A DNA stretch of 51,447 bases from Variovorax sp. YR752 (lineage in GTDB: Bacteria; Pseudomonadota; Gammaproteobacteria; Burkholderiales; Burkholderiaceae_C). Each line of letters opens with the position of its first letter. Within the stretch, counting starts at the first letter, position 1. The notes beneath the pieces were generated by a model, which made no database searches, had not been told where the DNA came from, and saw only the letters and a program-made list of their open reading frames with translations. Both the position numbers and the translations under genes were made by a program. This document shows positions 45,117 to 51,447 of the stretch, one piece after another. The stretch lies in assembly GCA_945860785.1 (NCBI GenBank), contig CAMATD010000005.1, positions 1 through 51,447 on the forward strand, read 5' to 3'.

Positions 45117-46390
45117 CGACCCTTGCCGATTGCCGCGCGCTCGACGCGCAAGACCCGCTGCGCCCGTTGCGCGACCAATTCACCCTGCCCGAGGGCGTGA
45201 TCTACCTCGACGGCAACTCGCTCGGCGTGCTGCCGAAGGCCGCGCCTGCACGCATCGCCGAAGTGGTGGCGAAGGAATGGGGCGAAGGCCTGATCCGCTC
45301 GTGGAACACCGCGAGCTGGTTCGACCTGCCGCAGCGCCTGGGAGACAAGGTGGCCCGATTGATCGGCGCGGCGCCCGGCGAAGTGGTGTGCACCGACAGC
45401 ACCTCGGTCAATCTCTACAAGGTGTTGTTCGCGGCGCTCTCGCAGCAAAAGGACAGCGGCCGAAAGCTGGTGATCAGCGAGCGCAGCAACTTCCCGACCG
45501 ATCTCTACATCGCCGAGTCGCTGTGCCGCGAACGCGGCTTCACGCTGAAGCTGATCGATGCGAGCGAGCTGCCGGCCGTGCTGACCGACGAAGTGGCCGT
45601 GCTGATGCTCACGCACGTCAACTACCGCACCGGCGCCATGCACGACATGAAGGCCATCACCGCCGCCGCGCATGCCGCGGGCGCGCTGGCCGTCTGGGAC
45701 CTCGCGCACAGCGCGGGCGCCGTGCCGGTCGCGCTCAACGAGAGCAATGCCGACTACGCGATCGGCTGCGGCTACAAGTACCTGAACGGCGGCCCCGGCG
45801 CGCCGGCCTTCGCATGGGTGAACACCAGGCACGCGGGCCAGTTCGAGCAACCGCTGTCGGGTTGGTGGGGCCACGCAGCGCCCTTCGAGTTCACGCCGCA
45901 CTACCGGCCTGCGCCGGGCGTCGGCCGCTACCTTTGCGGCACGCAACCGATCATCGTGCTGGCGGGGCTCGAATGCGGGCTCGACACCGTGCTCGCAGCC
46001 GAAGCCTTCAACAAGGATCAAGGCGCGATGGCCGCACTGCGCACGAAGTCGCTCGCGCTCACCGATCTCTTCATCACGCTGGTCGAAGAGCGCTGCACGG
46101 GCCAGGGCCTCTCGCTCGTCACGCCACGCGACCACGCGCAACGCGGCTCGCAGGTGTGCCTGAGCCGCGACGAAGGCGCCTACGCCATCGTGCAGGCGCT
46201 GATCGCGCGCGGCGTGATCGGCGACTACCGCGCCGGCGATTCGCAGATGCCCGCCATCCTGCGCTTCGGCTTCACGCCGCTGTATCTTGGTTTCGAGGAC
46301 GTGTGGAACTCGGTCGAACATCTTGTGCAAGTGCTCGAAACAGGCGAGTGGCGACGCGCCGAATTCAATCTCAAGAACGCAGTGACATGA
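45113..46390 (+). CDS. kynU: Kynureninase
   Basis: A 425-residue PLP enzyme. [23 protein letters not shown]-like [25 protein letters not shown] and the lysine region [15 protein letters not shown] are present. It cleaves kynurenine to anthranilate and alanine. The start overlaps kynB and the end overlaps kynA (both ATGA), so the three are translationally coupled. Anthranilate would also be the product expected of the auxin-type pathway at the left end of the window. Confidence 0.96.
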   Translation: MTTLADCRALDAQDPLRPLRDQFTLPEGVIYLDGNSLGVLPKAAPARIAEVVAKEWGEGLIRSWNTASWFDLPQRLGDKVARLIGAAPGEVVCTDSTSVNLYKVLFAALSQQKDSGRKLVISERSNFPTDLYIAESLCRERGFTLKLIDASELPAVLTDEVAVLMLTHVNYRTGAMHDMKAITAAAHAAGALAVWDLAHSAGAVPVALNESNADYAIGCGYKYLNGGPGAPAFAWVNTRHAGQFEQPLSGWWGHAAPFEFTPHYRPAPGVGRYLCGTQPIIVLAGLECGLDTVLAAEAFNKDQGAMAALRTKSLALTDLFITLVEERCTGQGLSLVTPRDHAQRGSQVCLSRDEGAYAIVQALIARGVIGDYRAGDSQMPAILRFGFTPLYLGFEDVWNSVEHLVQVLETGEWRRAEFNLKNAVT

Positions 46391-47235
46391 GCACCGAAAA
46401 GAGCCCCGAGAAGATCGTCCACGAAGAAAAGGCGCAGCTGGATTTCAGCGCGTCGATGAGCTACGGCGACTATTTGCACCTCGACGAGATCCTCAACGCG
46501 CAGCATCCGCTCTCGCCCGCGCACGACGAGATGCTGTTCATCGTGCAGCACCAGACCAGCGAGCTCTGGATGAAGCTCATGCTGCACGAGCTGCGCGCCG
46601 CCACCACCTGCATCGCCGACGAGAAGCTGGCCGACGCCTTCAAGATGCTGGCCCGCGTGAGCCGCATCATGGAACAGCTGGTGAGCGCATGGACCGTGCT
46701 CTCGACCATGACGCCGCCCGAGTACACGGCGATGCGCCCCTACCTTGCTAACTCCAGCGGTTTCCAGAGCGTACAGTACCGCTGCATCGAGTTCGCGCTC
46801 GGCAACAAGAACGCCGCGATGCTCAAGCCGCATGCGCACCGGGCCGATCTGCTCGCGCAGGTCGAGGCGGCTTACCGCGCGCCTTCGCTCTACGACGAGT
46901 CGATTCGCCTGCTGGCACGCCATGGACTGACGGTGCCGGCGGATCGACTGGAGCGCGACTGGACGCAGCCCTATGAATCGAGCGACGGCGTTGAGGCGGC
47001 GTGGCTCACGGTCTACCGCAACCCGCACGATCACTGGGACCTGTACCAGCTCGGTGAAAAACTCACCGACCTCGAAGATGCCTTCCGCCTCTGGCGCTTC
47101 CGCCATGTGACCACGGTCGAGCGTGTGATCGGCTTCAAGCGCGGCACCGGCGGCACGGGCGGCGTGAGCTATCTGCGCAAGATGCTCGATGTCGTGCTGT
47201 TCCCTGAGATCTGGAAGCTGCGCACCGATCTCTGA
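46387..47235 (+). CDS. kynA: Tryptophan 2,3-dioxygenase
   Basis: A 282-residue heme dioxygenase with the family signatures [36 protein letters not shown], and [28 protein letters not shown]. It opens the indole ring of tryptophan to N-formylkynurenine. Last gene of the kyn operon. The candidate retron RNA begins 31 bases after its stop, with no terminator between, so retron transcription may continue from this operon. Confidence 0.97.
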   Translation: MSTEKSPEKIVHEEKAQLDFSASMSYGDYLHLDEILNAQHPLSPAHDEMLFIVQHQTSELWMKLMLHELRAATTCIADEKLADAFKMLARVSRIMEQLVSAWTVLSTMTPPEYTAMRPYLANSSGFQSVQYRCIEFALGNKNAAMLKPHAHRADLLAQVEAAYRAPSLYDESIRLLARHGLTVPADRLERDWTQPYESSDGVEAAWLTVYRNPHDHWDLYQLGEKLTDLEDAFRLWRFRHVTTVERVIGFKRGTGGTGGVSYLRKMLDVVLFPEIWKLRTDL

Positions 47236-47266
47236 CCGGCAAGCCGCGTGCAACAATCGCCGCGGC

Positions 47267-47279
47267 ACCGGCTCTTCAA
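47267..47279 (+). repeat. Retron a1 inverted repeat
   Basis: ACCGGCTCTTCAA, complementary over all 13 positions (one G-U) to the segment at 47412-47424. In retrons this a1/a2 duplex brings the branch guanosine next to the priming site. The guanosine at 47280 follows directly. Confidence 0.75.
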
Positions 47280-47360
47280 GACTCGACAAGGCAGGCGATT
47301 CGTCGCGTTGCCTTGTACTGCGGGGTACCCCCGCGGTGGATGGATGGCTACCGTTTCGGC

Positions 47361-47399
47361 GCGAGAGCACCACTGCGCTGTGCGCAGCCATGCTAGCGC
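47361..47399 (+). other. Symmetric msd-type hairpin
   Basis: Stem blocks GCG, AGCA and CTGCGC pair with GCGCAG, TGCT and CGC around a TGT loop. They are separated by mirror-matched internal loops, AG/AG and CCA/CCA. The regular, symmetric mismatches are typical of retron msDNA hairpins and unlike a terminator, as there is no T-run. Confidence 0.7.
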
Positions 47400-47411
47400 T
47401 TCACCGGCTGG

Positions 47412-47424
47412 TTGAAGGGCCGGT
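47412..47424 (+). repeat. Retron a2 inverted repeat
   Basis: TTGAAGGGCCGGT, partner of a1. It lies 29 bases before the ATG of the reverse transcriptase. A TTG here could be misread as the start codon of the RT, but it belongs to the RNA element. Confidence 0.75.
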
Positions 47425-47453
47425 TGCCACCTACGTTCCACTTCACCGCCTTC

Positions 47454-48811
47454 ATGACGCGCGAACCGAGCTACAGGGAATGGATTGCACGCAGTCTCGC
47501 GCACGCCCTGCTGGCCGACGCGCGGCAGCCCGGCGCCACGACGCCGCGCGCCCTGCGTGCACGGGCTGAAGCGACGCTGGGTGCCAATCCGCCATGGCTG
47601 ACGCTGCTTGCCGAGGAGCTCGGCAAGCGATCGCTCGCGACATGGGAGCGCACCGATCTCCCCGGGCTGACGAAGACGATCCTCGACATGCCGGCGTTGG
47701 AGCTGGCCTTCGAGCAGGATAAATTGCCCCGCGTGCGACGGCTCATCCTGCGGCCAGCCGATATGCTGCCGCGCCCGATGGGCCTCGACGACTTCGCATG
47801 GCCCCACCTGCCCACCGTGGCCGAACTCGCGCAGTGGCTCGAAGTCGAGCCCGACCGCCTGACGTGGTTCACCGCTGCATCGCAGGCCTTTCGCGAGCCC
47901 GATGGATCGAACCCACGCCCCGCATCGCACTACCGCTACCAGTTGCAGTCCAAGCGCCTCGGTGGCCTGCGGCTGCTCGAAATTCCCAAGGCCGACCTGA
48001 AGCGCCTGCAGCGCCGCATCCTCGACGGCCTGCTGCAGCAGGGGCCCGTGCACGAGGCGGCCCATGGCTTCGTGCAGGAACGCTCTGTCGCGAGCCACGG
48101 GCGGCACATGTCGGCAAGGAGGTGGTGATCGGCTTCGACCTGCGCGACTTCTTCCCCAGCGTTCGCGCATCGCGCGTGCATGCGCTGTGGCGCACGCTGG
48201 GCTATCCCGAAGGCGTGGCGCGTGCGCTCACCGCGCTGTGCACGCACCGCACGTCCGCAGCGGTGATCGAGCGCCTTCGCGACGACGGCGGGCTCGACTG
48301 GATGGGCGCCAAGCGCCTGGCCGAACCGCACCTGCCGCAGGGATCGCCCTGCTCTCCCGCGCTGGCGAACCTCTGTGCTTTTCGACTCGACCTGCGGCTC
48401 GAAGGATTGGCGTGGGTCTTCGGCGCCATCTACACGCGCTATGCCGACGACCTCGTGTTCTCGGGACCCGCCTCGCTGCGCGGACAGTTCACCGCCCTGC
48501 GTGCCTGGATCGACGGCATCGCTGCGGACGAAGGCTTCGCGCTTCATCCGCGCAAGGTGCGCTGCATGCCGCAACACCACCAGCAGCGTGTGACCGGCGT
48601 GGTCGTGAACCAGAAGGCGAACACGCCGCGCGTCGACTTCGACCGGCTGAAAGCGGTGCTGCATCAATGCGTGATGCACGGGCCCGCAAGCCAGAACCGC
48701 GCGAAGGTGGTCGACTTCCGCGGCCACCTGCTGGGCCGCATTGCATGGATCGGCCAGTTCAGCCCGACCCGCAAGGCCAGGCTGATGCGACTCTTCGATC
48801 GGATCGAATAG
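47454..48811 (+). pseudogene. Retron-type reverse transcriptase, broken by a one-base frameshift
   Basis: From ATG 47454 (MTREPSYREWIARSL) to a shift near 48096-48103, then one frame over to 48811; about 452 residues once repaired. The first 120 or so residues are an N-terminal extension. RT motifs follow: SHYRYQLQSKRLGGLRLLEIPK (X/RT1), HGFVQERSVASH, FDLRDFFPSVR (motif A), LPQGSPCSPALANL, YTRYADDLVFSG (YADD near 330), and RVTGVVVNQK with the VTG triplet typical of retron RTs. The end (HGPASQNRAKVVDFRGHLLGRIAWIGQ) recalls Mx65/Mx162 RTs. The break is in CACGGGCGG and looks like one lost G. No Shine-Dalgarno is seen. Confidence 0.85.
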
Positions 48812-48909
48812 CAGAGTGCCCCACAGCCGCCAAGCTGAACATTCGATGGTAGTGCTTACTCCGTCCGCGCAAAGCGCTACATTTTTGGCAAACAACGGAG
48901 ACCACTGCC

Positions 48910-50160
48910 ATGAACAGCATCCAGTTCTCACCCGACGAGATTTCCACCTTGCGCACGCACGGTGTCGTCCTGTTCGCCGACCGTGTGATCTTCGACGCGC
49001 AACCACCGATGCCGGCGCAGCAGATCGCGGCCGTGCAGGCCCTCTGCGCGGGGCCGATTCCCGAGACGCTGGTCGCGCTGTGGCGGCAAACGGCGGGCGG
49101 CCGCCTCGACTACGACCTGACGCTGCCGATGAACGGCAATGTCGAGGGCATCAGCTGGTCGGAACTGTTCTGGGACGGCAGCGACGGCTACCGCGACCTG
49201 CAGGGCTGGATCGAACACGAGCAGGAGCAGGCCAGGGAAGCCGCAGCCGACGGCGGCGCGCCCTGGAGCGGCAAGATCACCCACCTGCCCTTCGGCGGCT
49301 TCGAGTACCGCGACCGGGTCTACGCCGTGGTCGATCCGGGTGCGGCGCATGGACAGATCGTCGCGTGGAAGCAGGGGCTGCCGCCGGCCTGGACGCACGC
49401 GCTGCACGAAGACGGCCTGAGTACCATCGCGCCCGACCTGCACGGCGCCTTCGCGGCGCTGCATCTCGACGAAGACCCGCTGGCCCCCACGAGCGATTAC
49501 TTCTCGGGGCAGACCCTGCTCGAGTACCTCGACGACCGCCACCAGGAGCATGGGCTGGACCTCGACCTGATGGACAAGCTGGTCACCTTCTATTGCCGCG
49601 CCGTGGTCGACTGGCGCACGCCGCTGGCGGACGGCCTGCTGCGCCATCACCCGGCGCTCGCGCGCGTGGCGTTGCGCCATGCGATCGCGACCGATGATGC
49701 GGCGCTGGTGGTCGAACTGGCCGCCTCGGGCGTGAGCTTCGAAGGGCCGCAACAGGGCAGCGCCCTGGCGACCGACGTCGCGGTGGAGCACAGCGCCTTC
49801 GCCGCAGCCGCGGTGCTGGTGCGCGCGGGTGCGCCGGTGGCGTTCGATGCCCTGCGCAACGTCGACGGCCAGATCTCGCCCGAACTCACGAGCGCGCTGC
49901 TCGCCAATGGCGCGGAGCCCAGCGTGGCGGCCATCGTCAAGTGCGCGGCGTGCGGCGCACCCGCCAGCGCCCACCTGATCGCCGACGCCTGCGCGGAAGC
50001 CGGCATCGACGTGCCGCCGGCCTTCGTTGCCGACCGCGATGCCATGCTGCTCGAACTCGAGACCACGCTGGTCAAGGTGCGCGATGGCTCGCTGGGGCAT
50101 TACCTCGGGCCGGAAGGCCTGGCCGAACGCATCGAGCACCTGCAGACCTTCAGGCTCTGA
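48910..50160 (+). CDS. SMI1/KNR4 (SUKH) domain protein with ankyrin-like C-terminus
   Basis: A 416-residue soluble protein. Residues from about 40 to 200 form a SUKH-like domain (IPETLVALWRQTAGGRLDYDLTLPMNG, ISWSELFWDG, ITHLPFGGFEYRDRVYAVVDPG, IVAWKQGLPPAW). After an acidic linker, residues from about 245 to 345 form two or three ankyrin-like repeats (RVALRHAIATDDAALVVELAASGVSFEG, SAFAAAAVLVRAGAPVAFDAL, ELTSALLANGAEPSVAAIVKCAACG). SUKH proteins are best known as immunity proteins. It is next on the strand after the retron RT (98 bases), so it could be a retron accessory gene, but it also occurs without retrons. GGAG precedes the ATG. Confidence 0.8.
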   Translation: MNSIQFSPDEISTLRTHGVVLFADRVIFDAQPPMPAQQIAAVQALCAGPIPETLVALWRQTAGGRLDYDLTLPMNGNVEGISWSELFWDGSDGYRDLQGWIEHEQEQAREAAADGGAPWSGKITHLPFGGFEYRDRVYAVVDPGAAHGQIVAWKQGLPPAWTHALHEDGLSTIAPDLHGAFAALHLDEDPLAPTSDYFSGQTLLEYLDDRHQEHGLDLDLMDKLVTFYCRAVVDWRTPLADGLLRHHPALARVALRHAIATDDAALVVELAASGVSFEGPQQGSALATDVAVEHSAFAAAAVLVRAGAPVAFDALRNVDGQISPELTSALLANGAEPSVAAIVKCAACGAPASAHLIADACAEAGIDVPPAFVADRDAMLLELETTLVKVRDGSLGHYLGPEGLAERIEHLQTFRL

Positions 50161-50194
50161 AGGTCTGCGCGTTCAGCCGCTGCTTAACCGCCGC

Positions 50195-51379
50195 TCACCC
50201 GCTGTACAGCCAGGGCTGATCGAGCAGCCGCGCGCCGAGCGTGCGCATGGCAAGGTCGCGGCCCAGGCGCACGACGCCGGTCGCGTGGAAGATCTCGCCA
50301 TTGCGCCGCGCGCGCGCCTGCACCCGGGCATTGCGCTGCCAGCGCGCCTCGGCGTAGCGCGCAAAGGCGGCGGGCACATCGGCCGCGCTGCCAGCACCGA
50401 GCGCGTCGGCCAGCGCGATGGCGTCCTCGATCGCCATGCCCGCACCCTGCGCGAGGTACGGCACCATCGGGTGCGCCGCATCGCCCACCAGCGCCACGCG
50501 CTCATGCGCCATGTCGGCAGCCGACGCCAGCGGCGCACGGTCGCTGAGCGTCCAGGCGCGCCAGCCGGGCATCGCTTCGAGCAAGGCCTGCAGGTCGGCG
50601 CTGCTGCGGCCGGTGGCCCGCTGCAGGGCTGCGATGCTGCTGGCCTGGTCCCAGGCGCGCGCATCGCCGGCGGGGGCGGACTCGGCAATCACCACCACGT
50701 TGAGCCAGTCGCCACCCCGCACCGGGTAGGCCACCGCGTGAAGACGCGGGCCGAGCCAGACGTCGACCTGCTGGCGGCGCAATGCCGCGGGCAGGTCCGA
50801 TTGCAAGGCGAGCGCCCGCCAGGCGGTATGACCGGTCACGCGCGGCGGCTCGGCAGCGGAAGCGGTGTCGAGCTGCCGGCGCACCAGGCTCCAGAGGCCG
50901 TCGGCACCGACGAGCGCCTCGCCCTCCCAGGCGCGCGCGTCGGTGCTCGACATGCACACCAAGTCGTCGCTGGTCTCGATCTGCTGGATCTGCGCGGCAG
51001 TGACCAGCGTGCCGGCGCCGCGCGCGCGCACTGCGTCGAGAAGCAGCGCGTGCAGATCGGCACGGTGAACGCAGAAGTAAGGGGCGCCGTAGCGCTGCTG
51101 CATGGCGTCGCCGAGCGGCAGGCGGGCCAGCACGGCATCGTTGTCGGCGCTGTGGACCACCAGCGCATCGGGACGCGCCGCGATCGTCGCCAGGCCCTGG
51201 CCCAGGTCGAGCTGCTGAAGGCGCCGCGTGACGTTGGGGCCGAGCTGCACGCCGGCACCGATCTCGCCGAAGACGGCGGCCTGCTCGAAGACGTCGGCCC
51301 GGTGTCGGCCCCGCGAAAGCGCCAGCGCCGTGGCCAGCCCCCCGATGCCGCCCCCGGCGACGAGGATGTGCGTGGGCAT
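50195..51379 (-). CDS. FAD-dependent aromatic monooxygenase (salicylate/3-hydroxybenzoate hydroxylase-like)
   Basis: A 394-residue class A flavoprotein. The dinucleotide site GGGIGGLATALALSR is at the N-terminus, and VGADGLWSLVRRQL and VALVGDAAHPMVPYLAQGAGMAIEDA are the DG and GD motifs near residues 160 and 285-310. It would hydroxylate an aromatic acid with NAD(P)H and O2. The substrate cannot be read from sequence. It converges on the SUKH gene (34 bases between stops) and is preceded by the end of another minus-strand gene. Confidence 0.9.
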   Translation of the reverse strand: MPTHILVAGGGIGGLATALALSRGRHRADVFEQAAVFGEIGAGVQLGPNVTRRLQQLDLGQGLATIAARPDALVVHSADNDAVLARLPLGDAMQQRYGAPYFCVHRADLHALLLDAVRARGAGTLVTAAQIQQIETSDDLVCMSSTDARAWEGEALVGADGLWSLVRRQLDTASAAEPPRVTGHTAWRALALQSDLPAALRRQQVDVWLGPRLHAVAYPVRGGDWLNVVVIAESAPAGDARAWDQASSIAALQRATGRSSADLQALLEAMPGWRAWTLSDRAPLASAADMAHERVALVGDAAHPMVPYLAQGAGMAIEDAIALADALGAGSAADVPAAFARYAEARWQRNARVQARARRNGEIFHATGVVRLGRDLAMRTLGARLLDQPWLYSG

Positions 51380-51384
51380 CGGTC

Positions 51385-51447
51385 TCAGTGGCTGTTCGAG
51401 AGGACCTTGCCGGCTTCCGTGGTGTTGGGGGTCTTGGGCGCGCAGCT
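51385..51447 (-). CDS. C-terminal fragment of an unidentified gene
   Basis: An open frame from the right edge ends in TGA at 51385-51387 and encodes 20 residues (SCAPKTPNTTEAGKVLSNSH). It lies 5 bases before the monooxygenase ATG on the same strand, so it is probably the preceding gene of that transcript. Too short to assign to a family. Confidence 0.35.
   Translation of the reverse strand, partial: SCAPKTPNTTEAGKVLSNSH

Larger units (their letters stand above)
47267..47424 (+). ncRNA. Candidate retron msr-msd RNA
   Basis: Structured, non-coding stretch between kynA and the reverse transcriptase. The ends pair as a1 (47267-47279, ACCGGCTCTTCAA) and a2 (47412-47424, TTGAAGGGCCGGT), 13 pairs with one G-U. 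Inside a1 come two msr-like hairpins: ACAAGGCA/TGCCTTGT enclosing GCGA-TTCG-TCGC (47286-47316) and GCGGGG-TAC-CCCCGC (47320-47334). A long symmetric hairpin at 47361-47399 follows as the msd. Order a1-msr-msd-a2-RT on one strand is the retron plan. The likely branch guanosine is at or just after 47280. In retrons the RT copies msd from the 2'-OH of this guanosine. All pairing was done by eye. Confidence 0.8.

Noticed and set aside
47412..47453. TTG at 47412 as RT start
   Set aside because: It lies in the a2 repeat and gives a tail unlike RT N-termini. ATG 47454 is a better start.
47189..47569. A 126-residue frame covering the retron RNA region
   Set aside because: It starts inside kynA, has no recognisable motif, and its path is explained by the hairpins and the RT gene in another frame.
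48090..48110. Programmed frameshift in the retron RT
   Set aside because: No slippery heptamer, stimulatory Shine-Dalgarno or obvious pseudoknot is present. Similar lesions elsewhere in the window make an error more likely.

Overview
The window is a GC-rich chromosomal segment from a beta-proteobacterium. The gene content and order (rpsP-rimM-trmD-rplS, divergent murJ/rpsT, argD-argF, kynB-kynU-kynA, pcnB-folK, hda divergent to purM) fit Burkholderiales, family Comamonadaceae, and most resemble Variovorax. That placement rests on recalled family resemblance, not on a search. Both strands are densely coded and no gene-free gap reaches 300 bases. No rRNA, tRNA, CRISPR array or insertion sequence was seen.

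Layout. Positions 1-6634 (minus strand) hold a catabolic operon: 2-oxoacid (indolepyruvate-type) oxidoreductase alpha and beta subunits, a flavin/2Fe-2S reductase, Rieske dioxygenase alpha and beta subunits, and the start of an acyl-CoA ligase. It is divergent from a MarR regulator at 6779, with a 20-bp inverted repeat between them. This resembles what I recall of the iad indole-3-acetate (auxin) degradation loci of Variovorax. Positions 7277-11014 hold a second minus-strand operon (opine-type dehydrogenase, 3-hydroxyacyl-CoA dehydrogenase, alpha/beta hydrolase, broken quinone oxidoreductase) behind a TTGACA promoter. Positions 11230-31673 are mostly housekeeping: DEAD-box helicase, orn, M48 protease, phhB, rsgA, hisC, Nudix, the rplS-trmD-rimM-rpsP operon, Pit/DUF47 phosphate transport, folK, pcnB, hda, purM and an AI-2E-type permease.

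Positions 31798-38346 are accessory: isochorismatase, DJ-1/PfpI and GlxA-type regulator genes, an M14 peptidase, and an ECF42-like sigma factor with a TPR tail next to two DGPF/YCII proteins and a matching candidate promoter. Positions 38346-47235 return to core genes: SirB1-like, murJ, rpsT, DUF3579, argD, argF, then the kynurenine operon for tryptophan catabolism.

The most interesting element lies directly behind kynA. A structured intergenic stretch (47267-47424) has the parts expected of a retron msr-msd RNA: a 13-bp a1/a2 pairing, two msr-type hairpins and a symmetric msd-type hairpin. It is followed by a reverse transcriptase with YADD and the retron-typical VTG motif (about 452 residues if one frameshift is repaired). 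A SUKH/SMI1-KNR4 protein with an ankyrin-like tail follows on the same strand. I read this as an undescribed retron related to the myxobacterial Mx65/Mx162 class.

Eight genes carry reading-frame lesions: iorB-like, iorA-like, qor, purM, DJ-1, M14 peptidase, SirB1-like and the retron RT. They include near-essential functions, so many may be sequence errors rather than true pseudogenes. Each is described where it occurs.
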